Shown here: positions 39,201-51,200 of the stretch, piece after piece | Layout: each line of letters begins with the position of its first letter | Position numbering within the stretch: position 1 is the first letter of the stretch | NCBI GenBank assembly: GCA_907163375.1 | Contig: CAJQUW010011256.1 | Location: forward strand, 1 to 64,000 | DNA: 64,000 nt | Direction: 5' to 3' | Origin: Prostheceraeus crozeri | Taxonomy: Eukaryota; Platyhelminthes; Polycladida; Euryleptidae | Position numbers and translations under genes: made by a program | The notes under the pieces: generated by a model | Seen by the model: only the letters and a program-made list of their open reading frames with translations | Told to the model about the DNA's origin: nothing | Databases searched by the model: none

Positions 39201-42200
39201 GAGTAGGCAAGTAAGAACAGGAACCAGTAACGATGATCAAGTTCCTGATAATGTAGAGTCTTGCTAGCATGATCGCTTTGTGTAAAAGACTGTAGAATCG
39301 AGTCGGAGTTGTGGAGCTTAATAGGGACCTTTCTTTTAGAAAGGAGTTACAGCTATGTTCCTTGCCGGGTTGGTGGAATGTCCTTGCACACAGTAAAGAT
39401 ATCGGGCTTTTGCAAGTGGGACGGGGTGCTGCTAGTTTGGCTAGATGGCTGTTACTCAGAAGCCTACCTGCACTTATTTATGTGCTATTCTGTAGTAATC
39501 AAGTTAGTGTTTTCCATTTGATCAATGATTTTATGTTCCTGATGTAATCTTTATTCAATACAGTTGGGACCGTCCAAAAATGAACTCCTTAGCGATGAGA
39601 TCAGGGGTGAGGAAAATCCGGATGCGTCCGCAAAAACTTAAAGAATCAAATCCTTGATTGATTAGTGCAGCGAATGCTTGGCTGCTGGCCAGCTACTGAA
39701 CCAGTCTCTATGAACTCAATGAATTGAATACGAATGTCAATTCGTGAGCTATCCTACATTTTATCTGTGTGTTTTTAGTTGCCCTTCATTCTCCTCACTT
39801 AGACATACATCCCGTTACTCCGTTTTTCTTCAATTACATTTCAATTACTTTACAATTACTTTAGACTCTGATGTAAATCTGTGGTCTCCGTGGCACAGTG
39901 GTTAAGTGCTTGGCCTAGCGATCCTTTGGTCCAGAGGTCGAGTCCCGAAGTTGTCATTGGAAGTCGGCAGGAAGGGCATCCGGACTAAAAGTACTACAAC
40001 GCTCCATAAGTCTGACTATGTCAGCACCGTCCAAGCCCCAGGTATGGGGATTAGTGTCGTAAAAGCTTCATTTTTTATTCTGATGTAAAATAACCGCTCT
40101 TTTATTCCCAAGTGCTTTCGCTTCACATCTCTAATAGGATTCAAACTGAAGTGCTGTGATATCGAGACTTGTGGCTTCTAGGAGACTCTATTACGATTGA
40201 AAAACATCTCCGTTAAGGTTTAAATTGATTTGAAGATTTAGACTGTGACGTCTTGAAGAATTTACGTGTCTCTCATTTTCCAAGGGGAATTAACAGTACT
40301 AGTTTTCTGATTTACGTTTTTCCGACCAGCTATTAGAGAAGGAAAGAATATCACAGCACCGGTACTTAATTTAGATTTTGACTATCAGTTTGGCAGCAAA
40401 TTTCTTTGACAAGTTTCTGGTAATTGTGCACGCGGTGCTAAGTATTATGCATTATCGACAAAGAAAGTAGACCAATTTAAAATGCATGCTAATGAAAAGA
40501 GCTGACCACAAAGTAGTTGCAATTGCATCTCAATTACATGGTTGGAAATGTAATTGATTGCAATTACTAATTACAGTAATTGTAATCGCAATTACAATTA
40601 CAACACAAGTCTGCATGAGAAAACTATGATTGATCAGATCAGTTGTCGTAGACAATGCATAGCGTTTTTTGTACAGTGCTATTGTTCAGATTTCTACCAA
40701 TGAAAGTGCAAAACCGCATCCCCGAAGTAATCTGCTAGCTTCACATTTATTGTGATAATTATGAGCCTGATATCAAATCTGAGAAGAATTTAAAAAAATA
40801 TTAATTAATTTTTGGTTTGTTCAACGATATATGAAACTGACCGGAAGAAAAGCAGGTTATTATGGAATTTAAGAGTCATAGGAAGGTATGATTGTTGTAT
40901 AGGCCTACTAATAATTCAAAATGCTTTGTAAATACTAGTGGGATACTTAGATATTGAGTTGCATTTTCAGTTGAAAAACGGGAACAGACCTGAATAGCTG
41001 CCAATTCATTCAATATCAGGAATCATCTGGAGGCCTAATTTGCATCACTCAATATCGACACAACTCTATTTATGTTGCAGCCCTGCCCGGGTTAATTTGA
41101 GATTTTCAATTAGCAAGTTAGTGAAATTGCGACAGGCATTCGTTAAATATCACTTTAAACACACCACTGGCAAATCGCCTAAGTTATTGCGCCTGCAAAA
41201 ATGAATAAATGCTGCTTTTTGCAAACATAATGTAAATAGAATAATTAAATACTGAGTTGCATTTTCAGTTGAAAAATGGGAACATACCTGAATAGCTGTC
41301 ACTATATCCAATATTTGGAATCTCACTAACTTCAAAATTCGAATTTGCCGAAAAGTCGATATTTCACTAACTTGACAGTTGCAAATTTTACAAAATGCTT
41401 TTCTTTTTGCAATGACATGTTATTGATTTATTTAATATAGGCCTGATTGAGCAGATATGCATGAATAGTTAAGTAATATATATATATATATATTGAAATT
41501 TAGGCATTCGTATGAATGTAGAATCTGTTTGTTATTCAAGTAAAAATTTTGAAATCTACATGTATTGAGCAGAAAATTTTTGAAAATGTGGACGTCTTGA
41601 AGGAGGAAGAGGGGTTGAAAGATAAGGATATATGCGGACACGGTGCGTCGAAAAAGGTCATTATTTTGAGACATACTTAACGGATGGCCCATCACATCGA
41701 TGCATTATTCTGTGGCCTTGCGCATTCCTCTATTCTTTGAATTACAGTTCTGGAATTGATCTATCAAGCTATACGTGCCTTCTCGCCTCTGCAGTTGAAT
41801 TTATAATCAGTTGATTATTTTATTTCTAGGCAACCATAGCGTAGGTGTATGATTGAGAGCCAGTTGAATAAAGCTTCACAGAACTCGTATTTTTCAAGAT
41901 TTCTTTAAACCAAATGTGTCAAGCATCAGCTTTATCGTTGTCAATGCAGATTAAAAATTTCATAGGATTCCTGCATTCATTGTCGTCATGCTTTTGATCA
42001 AGGGGAATGGCAGGAGTAACCTTTGAAAGGAACCATTGCTTTTGATGATCACTGGAGCGGAGACAAATTCTTTTCTTCGATTGTTAATTGAGAGTTGTTA
42101 GAGATTAAGTTTCGGGACAGGCGGTCGCAGGAACTTGTGGTGGCAAGGTGACCATTATTAGCCGGGTTGAATATACTCTTGAACTTCGCTATTAATTTGC

Positions 42201-45200
42201 GAGTTGATATGCAAGTCATTGTGGTCACACATTTGACGTCACCGTTGAAGTCGTCTTTAATTATCTAAGTATTGAAGTTAAAACATCAAAAAAAATATTA
42301 AATGATTTTTTATATTTCTATTTTAATCAAAATAGTTACAATAAATATAAAAAAGTGAACAAAATTCATTCAAAAAGCGCAATTGACAATTATTGTTAAT
42401 TGTCTTTTACGGGAGAAAATTCCTTCATGTGACCATTTCTCTTATAGCAAAAGGTATGAGACATCCCTTATTATGACGACGTTGTTATTTTCAAGATGGC
42501 AAAAATAGCACCCGATATTTCGTCCGCCGCGGACTTTTTCATGGACAAACTGGCATTGTCAATTGGTGGATGAAGCATCAATAATGAATTCTCATCAATT
42601 TTTGTTTCCTGTTCATGGATGGACAATGCATCCCAATATACAGTCGTGGCCAAAAAATCTGAGTCCACCCATATTTTTTCTTGTATTTTAGGTTTTTGAT
42701 TTGTCTTTAATAAAATTTCTAAAATTTTCATCATTTGCTTCCCATAACTTAGTTATTACGACCAAATACGTACTCGTTCTATTCATAGTAACTGATGTCA
42801 GTGATTTCGTCAGCATTTTACTCAATTTGAACTTAAGTGTCAATTACCATAGCTGAGGAAGTCATTTGTGTATTTTACGCCGGTGATGGCAGAACTGTCG
42901 ATAGAAGTGCGAGCACAAATAAAGTGTCTTAATGAAGAGAATTTTTCTCAACGTGAAATAGCAAAACGTTTTGGTATCTCCAAGTATGCTGTACAATGCA
43001 CATTAAAACGTTATCAAGAAACTGGATCGTTTAAATCTTGTAAGCGTTCCGGGCGTCCAAGATTCAGTAGTATTCAAACTGATCGATTGATTCGTCGATG
43101 TGCCATCGTCAATCCAGCAATCACAAGTCATGAAATTCAAGCTGAGCTTCCTACAAATATCCGTTTGAGTTGTCGCTCCATTCGCCGTCGTTTCTGCACT
43201 CTCGCCGACCGGCCGTCAAGCCACGCCTTACTAAGAAGAACATTCATGACCGTTTATTATTTTGTGAAAAATACAAAAACTTTGCTGTCGATGATTGGGA
43301 TCGTGTTCTATTCTCTGAGGAAACTCAAGTAAAACATTTTCGAAATTTTGTCCCTCGAATTCGTCGACCAACTGGTGAAAGATATAACGAACACTACGTG
43401 GTTGAAAGCGTAAGAAGTACTCCAAGTGTTATGATATGGGGATGCATTTCTTCGAAAGGACGCGGTGGAATTTGGTTCGTCCCAGAGGGGAAAACTATGA
43501 ATTCCACCAGCTATCTTGAGCTTTTAAGAGAGAAATTTCAACCTTGGATGGAGATACATTCGTGTCATCTATACCAGCATGATGGCGCACCATGCCACCA
43601 AGCAAAAGTTGTACGAAATTGGCTACAAAGTTAATCTATTGACGTTCTCGGTCCATGGCCGGGATCGAGTCCAGATCTGAATCCCATTGAACATTGTTGG
43701 GCAATTTTGAAAAATCTGATTGATCGACGGAAGCCAACATCCGCAATGCAGTTGAAACAGGAAATACTTCTGGTTTGGACACAAGAAATAACCGAAGAAA
43801 TGTGTCGAAACTTGGTGCATTCAATGCCTGACCGCATTCAAGCAGTACTTAAAGCTAAAAGTAAATATACTAAGTTTTGAACATACAGTACATGTATTTG
43901 TCTGAAATGAGGATGAAAAAATAGTTTTGTAATGTTTTATTTCCTTTTAAAGTAAATAAACATTGTTGAGTCTAAAATTGTTTTCATTTTAATGAATTCG
44001 TAAAAATTATTCTAAATAGGGTAGGTGGATTCCGACTTTTGGCCACGACTGTACATGTAATTCTCTTCAGACATCCTAGTGTGAATAGGGTTGCTGAAGT
44101 GATCGATGATATCGACGTCAAAGTCGTCTGTAGTAAAAGAACGATCAGAATGACGTAGGACAGTATGATCCAATGCCAGTTTGTCCATGAGTAAGTCCGT
44201 GGTGGACGAAACGTCGGCTGTTTTTTACTTCGTCTTAAATGTAACAACATCGTACCTTTTGATTTTTCCTATAAGAACAGTGATCTTTATCAAAAGTGTT
44301 AAAACCACAAAATGAGAAACATCGCAATACAGCATCTATTACTGTGATACTGAACATTTTTGGACGCTGCAATTTTTGAACAAGTTTCGAGTTTCACTTT
44401 GAGCATAGTCAGCTGTGTTGAACAATGTTGATAGATACAGAATAAGCATATTTGACCGTTTTATTTATCAGGTCGCATTATCACCAGCTAGAGAAATTTT
44501 GAACTGTGAAGTCACTTCATGCTAAATGGATGCTACTAAGTTTTGAGAAAGTTTAGGTAGAGAAAGGAATGATCATCAAGAACTTTCATGTATACGGCAT
44601 AAAATAGATTGGCTATTAGTTATGCTGAACTACAATACAAAAATTCGCATTGCAGCCTTTGTATACCACATTTGTCGGTTACGAGATCGAAAATAGATTG
44701 ATATAAATAAATAATGCTGCAAGCACTTAATGTAGTATGTTGGCAACTAAATGATTAGTAAAAAAAGTACAAATTTGGGCAATCAAGCAAAGAATTTAGC
44801 TATTTCATCTTTCAATTATCTTATCTATAACTGTCATGACCAATTTCACGCAACTGATAGCAACGAACGCCTACGATTCGTGCCGTCCTTCATCGTACAT
44901 AACGCTGACCTTCTGAGTGCACATCACAATTAGTTTTTTCAGTAATGAGTAAAACTTAGAAAATCATGTTTGTCAAAATGTGCGGGAATATGGTTTGCAT
45001 GCGTGACCTAAAGTAATAATTGCACTCTGATTGATTTATCTGCTCAGCGACTGATTCTCTGAGAAACAATAGCACATAATGTCATGGAGGAAGCTATCAA
45101 AGGTAGTCTAATCCCTCATTGCAGATCCCTCAATCGAAGAGAAAGTAGGAAATGTCATTTGTCCCTAGTAATTAAGGGGCAGCTACAACAGACCAATAAC

Positions 45201-48200
45201 GACCGAATACCGAAAAAAAATAAACTGCATTTTTTCGGAGTCGAGCCGCTACCATTGGTTGCAGCTTCACAAGGCGGTAACCACTGACTTATGAAACATT
45301 TACGTAAAATTACAGTAAACATTTACGAACTGCTTGCGCCAAATTTAGCATCAATATTTTAAAACCATCATTGGTTGATGTTCTCACGTTCACAATTCCA
45401 CCCTAAGGAGTGAGCTCTGCGAGCAAGTATTAATGTGTCCCCTGTCTAAAGCTTACTGCAGTTTTTTTAAAATGCTTTGCATGTTTATCTAAAGAGATTG
45501 ACAACTATTACTCAATAAAAGACACCAAAACCTTTGATTCCCCCTACCACACTCGCCCGACCTGGGAATCGAACCGAAGTCCGCGGTGGTGACGAGCTCG
45601 CACCTTTTTCACTAGGCCAGGTTGACGGTTCGAAAGGAATGCGAGTGAAGGCAGAAGTCATCTCCAAGTGATATCAACAGCTTATTGTCCTCTGACAATT
45701 ATAGAAATATAGGCTGTCGATATCACTTGGAGATGACTTCTGCCTTCACTCGCATTCCTTTTGTACCGTCAGCGTGGCCTAGTGAAGAAGGTGCGTGCTC
45801 GTCACCACCGCGGACTTCGGTTCGATTCCCAGGTCGGGGATTCAAGTGTGTTGGTGTCTTTTATTGATTTATAGTTGTCATTCCCTTTAGATATTCAATG
45901 TACTGCGACAGACCTTTGTTGTCAAATTTTGCATGTTTATGAATTTTGCGGACAGCTCATTTTTGCGTATTTTTGATATGATGTTGAAATATTTTTGATT
46001 CAATTAATTTTGGCCAAATTAATGATGACCTTAAATTACTCAATATACTTCATTTTTGAATTATTGGGCATCGGCTGTTTATCTTCGATTTGAGATGAAA
46101 TATGTCAAGATTAGTTGAATAACGTGCAACGATCTATGAGCATGCACAATAGACTGAATAGGGAATTCCTTGTCCACATTATTCGCAAATAGGAGCTCCT
46201 GAAGTCCTCTCTGATTTCAAACCTTTTCTTAATTCACGGCACAATTCGCGCCTGCTCGCTCGAATGGTGCTGTCAATTTCTACCAACTCGGCCATATTGT
46301 TGCTGTAATTGGCAGTTTAAAATTTGAATTGCAATTGCTCATCACATGATGCATGTATATGCATTCACGTATGAATGAACCTGTTAGTTATAATTTCGTT
46401 TGTACATATACATGTACTTTGCTAATGGACTGTAAGTTATCTGAGTTGATTAAGATGCTAAATTTAGCAAAAATTGGACTACACAGGCACGTGTCCATTC
46501 TCGACTACACGGGCACGGGTCCAGTCTGTTAGCATTCCAAGTCGCCCACACAGGCACGGGTCCAGTCTGTTGGCATTCCAAGTCGACTACACAGGCACGG
46601 GTCCAGTCTCGACTACACGGGCACGGGTGCAGTCTGTTGGCATTCCAAGTCGACTACACAGGCACGGGTCCAGTCTCGACTACACGGGCACAGCTCCAGT
46701 CTGTTGGTATTCCATGTCGACTACACGGGCACGGGTAACGTCTGTTTGTATTTCAAATCGAATGCGCGGACACGGGTTCGGTTAGGTTGTATTTGAAATT
46801 TACTTCTTTTCACAGTCGATCCCTACTATTCAGTTCTCAAAATATGCAAATTCTCTGCTCTTCCTTGTAAATGTGCACCTGAAGTGTGTGCACGTGTGTC
46901 AATATTTGTCTGAATGATGATAAGAATATTGGAAGTACATTTTTATTGACGAAGAAGCAAAATCGTTAAATATGTGAACTGCATTTTATTAGTTAGAGCA
47001 AAATTCTATTTAAAATGTTATGTTAAGTGACATCGAAACTGATCTGTTCCGCTTCGTTCTTTCCGGATTAACTGTTAACAATTGCTGCTGAAAGGTTGAT
47101 TTGTTTTTATCTTCAGCTCTATTGTACAATCCCAGTCTAGTGATATGAGTGGTATCTGTTTGTTCTGTTCTCCTGAAATGAATAGGAGATAGTCATGGTG
47201 ATGGAACAAAAAGATAAATCGTTGTCTACAGTGAAACCATGTGTAGAGATTCATTTTTTCACTGTCTCCGTTATGCTAGGTGGATCTTGAGACATCCTGA
47301 ACGTGGAACCTATTGATTAATTGTCATGACATCGCCGAATCCTTAATATTCGCATTTCTGACATCAGAAGTGCTTGTTTTGAGCATTTTTTTGAAAATAA
47401 GTTTGGACACTCTCAGATTTCATCGGCAAAAGTCATTTTTAATGCATGTAATGTCTTAATCACAGAATTGGACTGTGATACCAATTCAAAACGATGGCTT
47501 ACGAAGGAACTTAGTGTGTATACAAAAAGAAATTCTCAATAACTTACTGAAATAAGTCGCTCATTGCTTGCGGAGTGTTGAGACTTCTTTCAAATTGCTT
47601 CGATCGCCACGATTCCTTCTGATTCGAAGAATTCAGATACATCTAATTCAGTCATGTAGGAGAAAGATCTAATTCAGTGATGATACCAGTCTCATAATGT
47701 CTCATAATGGCTTTTCCGAGTATCTATTATTTCAATGACGCTGATTATCGACGTGATTTTGGTTGGAACATATTGCTCATATAATCATGTGAAGCAAACT
47801 TCTTGTTGTATGCTTTAAAGTATTTCTCCCCCCAGTATTCTTCTGCGAGTAATAGTTTAAGTAATCCACTAGAATCTAATCAAAAGAAATTGATGAAAAT
47901 TCGAAATTAGTCAACTCAACGTAGGACTATGCCACCATGGAACATTCAGGTTCTGTTTTACACATCATTTGGTGTACTTTACCATCACAAAGTTTCTTTT
48001 AACTAAATCGGTACTGTCAGTATAAGGAGTACATCGATTTCAGATAAATTAAAAGAAATAATGGGCCACATCAACTGGTAATGGGACGATTGTGAAAATC
48101 ACTAATCTGTACACCCTTTGATTGAATTGTAATCGCAGACACGCTACGAACCACAATGCAATCATGTTCAGAATCTCTTGTCACTTCTTGGGTCAGCTTT

Positions 48201-51200
48201 GAAAAGACCAGGTGAAAGCTAATTTTGCATTGACTTCAATAAATGACTTCACAGTCACTACAATTTCCTTTTCAAATTAACTTCAAGATACAAATGTCAT
48301 CAGATTTATTTTGAATTTAAAATGAGTATTCTGCCAAATATTCTTTACTGATAAAACACTGCATATCGAAGTCTTACCTGGCATCAGGCAATAATGAAAT
48401 GACGTACTTTAAAGTACTTGCCACCATCAATGCATATGTTAATTTGAATAACTCGACATCTGATAAAAATTACCTTTCATCATTCCAAGTGATGAATGCC
48501 CTCCTCCCAAGAGTGCGCTTCTTTCAACCTATTATGCTGAAGAGGCCGTACCCAGGCAGCCGGTCAGCGACTCGTTCATGTTCGGCTTGATTGACCTAAC
48601 GCCAGGTGAATTGGATTCACTGTTCCTCTAGAACAATCAATGGTTGACCTGTTTCAGGCTTGAAATTGTTAAAACAATTTAAACAAAGCGAAACAATCGC
48701 AAACAGTTGATGTTGCAGCAGTAGGTGATGACAGCACACTGTCCGATATGATGCTGTCTGAATAATTCGATTGTCAAGCAGAAGGGAATCGGATCTGATG
48801 TTTTTTGAAGAAGCCTACAAAGCAGGGTTTCGAAGTCAAGGAGTCCTGTAATTTCTTATATTTTATAGTGCATTAATCTTTCTGATTATTGGCTTCATAA
48901 TAAAGTCTATGGTTTCCAGAGAGTCTTTATTTGTCTCTGTACATATAATGCAGATATCCTATCGTTTTATTTGACCTGTGAAGCAGGCTATTGCCGGCGC
49001 GGGAGATAATATTTACTCCAGCGAAGTGGAAGGAGTACAATCCATGCCAATTATGAGTGTTCTTTTCCTGCCTTAGCACAGACTAGATCTGTGAACAGAT
49101 ATTTTCACGATTGATCAGGCTTAATTTCTATTTGCTCCATCATAGCATTCGAACTCGTTAGGTTTAAATGGCCCTCACCCTAACGTGTTCGGGTATTTAA
49201 GATTTCCAACTCGTGGAATGCTATAAAGAAGCATTCATGCATTAATTGCGTAAATAACTATTTTTGCCTTTGCACATAGAAAGTTTTTCATCCTCTAAAA
49301 CGGTAAATTTTGCATGGAAATCTCATGAAATACCGCTGAACCTAAACACCTAAACCTATTAAACTTAGAATCAATCGGCAAACGACTGGTCCAACCATTA
49401 TGTAATTGTTCGCCTTTTATCCTATCATTTTAAAATGCATACGAATATATACACCATCCGTACACTTGTACAGCACTTTTTGTCTGACCAACAAACTCAT
49501 CGGTTTTGTACAAAACTTGCAATTCAGTACGAAATTTGTTTAGCAAAGCATGCATCTTATCTTTTTCGATAGAACAAAACATCATTAGGAGGTAAGACAG
49601 ATAAAGCATTCCCGTAACACTGGGTAATGTTTGAGAGGAATCTTTACCCTGATGTCTGCCAACTCGAGATATCAAGATTGATGACGTTCATCATCAAGCG
49701 ATGTTTCCTTGCCAATACATAATCACATCATATGTGTGCTTGTCTTCTTAATATTAAATCTTCTTTCACCATGTAGATTTCACCACTTTATGATGTGTTA
49801 CTAATACGCTTCAAATATGGTAGTGCAAATATTTATAATTACCTATAATAAGAGTTAAATTTCAAAATTTACTTTAAGGCTTTATCATTTTAAGAATGAA
49901 ACGGCAAAAAATGGTTAAACACGATAATTTGACAATAAACACTGTTTACCTTGAGAGATCGCCACTGAAATAGTGGTAGATTTTGACAGTCATAAAATTA
50001 TGATGGTCATAGATTGTGCAGGTCCTGGGAAATTTAAAGATACTCAACTCGTGCAAATATATCCATCTTAATTGCATCATTCTCGATCAACAAACCACAG
50101 ACTTCTAAATTTAGAGGTCTATGAACAAACTGTGTCCTCGCCAATGGCTCGCCCCACGGGCTCGTGCATAGATACGTTGATCTCGAAAAATGTAATAAAG
50201 ATGGATACTTTGGACTTTGTTGCTTAAATAACTATTGCCGGAGTCGGAGTTCCACATCACGAAATATACGTATGAAGTACAAGTAATATTGTTTCATCGT
50301 TCATATGCACCATAAAACAGGGAATATGTGAGGGAGGTGCATATGAAATAGGAATAGGAGGTTTTGAACAATTCAATGAACTAGAGTACAAGAAAACAAT
50401 GACATATTGTACCCTAATATCAGATTACACGTAAGTGCGTCTTGTCAGTGTACTCTGCTCGGTATACCTATGTTGACATTTGATCGAGTTTCATTTTAGC
50501 GCAAGAACTTCACTGCACGGTATTGAGCATTAAATATATCAAAACAAAAAGGTTTGCAAACAATTTTATGTGGATAAGATAGCATCTGACTGCAGGCACT
50601 TGAGGATGTCGCGTTTTTATTTTCTATCGAATAAAGTGCCACTCAAAAGGGGTAGCGTCTGTAATAGACATCCCGTCTGTCAGTCATGCCAGTCTATTTC
50701 TGTCCAACTCGTGTTATCCATGGGTTAACCTTGTCTTGCAACGGATGACGGTTATGTGCTGTAGATTTGTCGACTCGGTCATAAAAATAGCCTAAAATCT
50801 CAAACAAGATAGAGAGTTAATCAACATTAATTTCGCTCAATATGATGATTGTCAATTATTTACAATTATCTTTTGTAATTCAGGATGCCTACCGGCATGC
50901 TTTGACAAAATGGAGTAGAAAAATATCATAAACTAGTCACTATGAGACTCATTGAAATGTACTGCGCCTCCCACCCAGATTTTGTTTTCGTTGTTGTGTA
51001 TGTACAAATATAGGATGCATGTATTCTATCCTACAAAATACATTCGATTGGTGTGCCCTCCAACCAGTGGTATACAATTGATTATAAAATCATAAATCGT
51101 TTGGTTATTGATTTTCAGTCTGATTCAAAAAGGTCTCATATGGTTCACACAATACTTCAAAATGGAGGATGGAAAAGCAAATCAAGCTCTGCTTGAGTTT

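Larger units (their letters stand above)
42476..44253. repeat. inverted hairpin arms flanking the Tc1 insertion
   Basis: The segment 42476-42559 is the inverted complement of 44170-44253. Shared blocks are ACGA(C/T)GTTGTTA, then TTTCGTCC(A/G)CC(A/G)CGGACTT, then TCATGGACAAACTGGCATTG. Only about 190 bp separate the arms once the Tc1 element (42641-44051) is removed. The plus-strand arm at 44185-44217 has the same stem-CGAAACG layout as the motif at 24003-24035. Tail-to-tail or inverted terminal repeats are a known feature of Penelope-like elements, so this may be such a terminus. Confidence 0.6.

Noticed and set aside
39880-39955. tRNA gene
   Set aside because: The head is tRNA-like, but it is followed by a shared SINE body and flanked by an 11-bp target duplication.
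46474-46785. 103-codon frame with repeated DYTGTG and TTRARVQS units
   Set aside because: It is a reading of the minisatellite. Units of two lengths change phase, and there is no start context or neighbouring exon.
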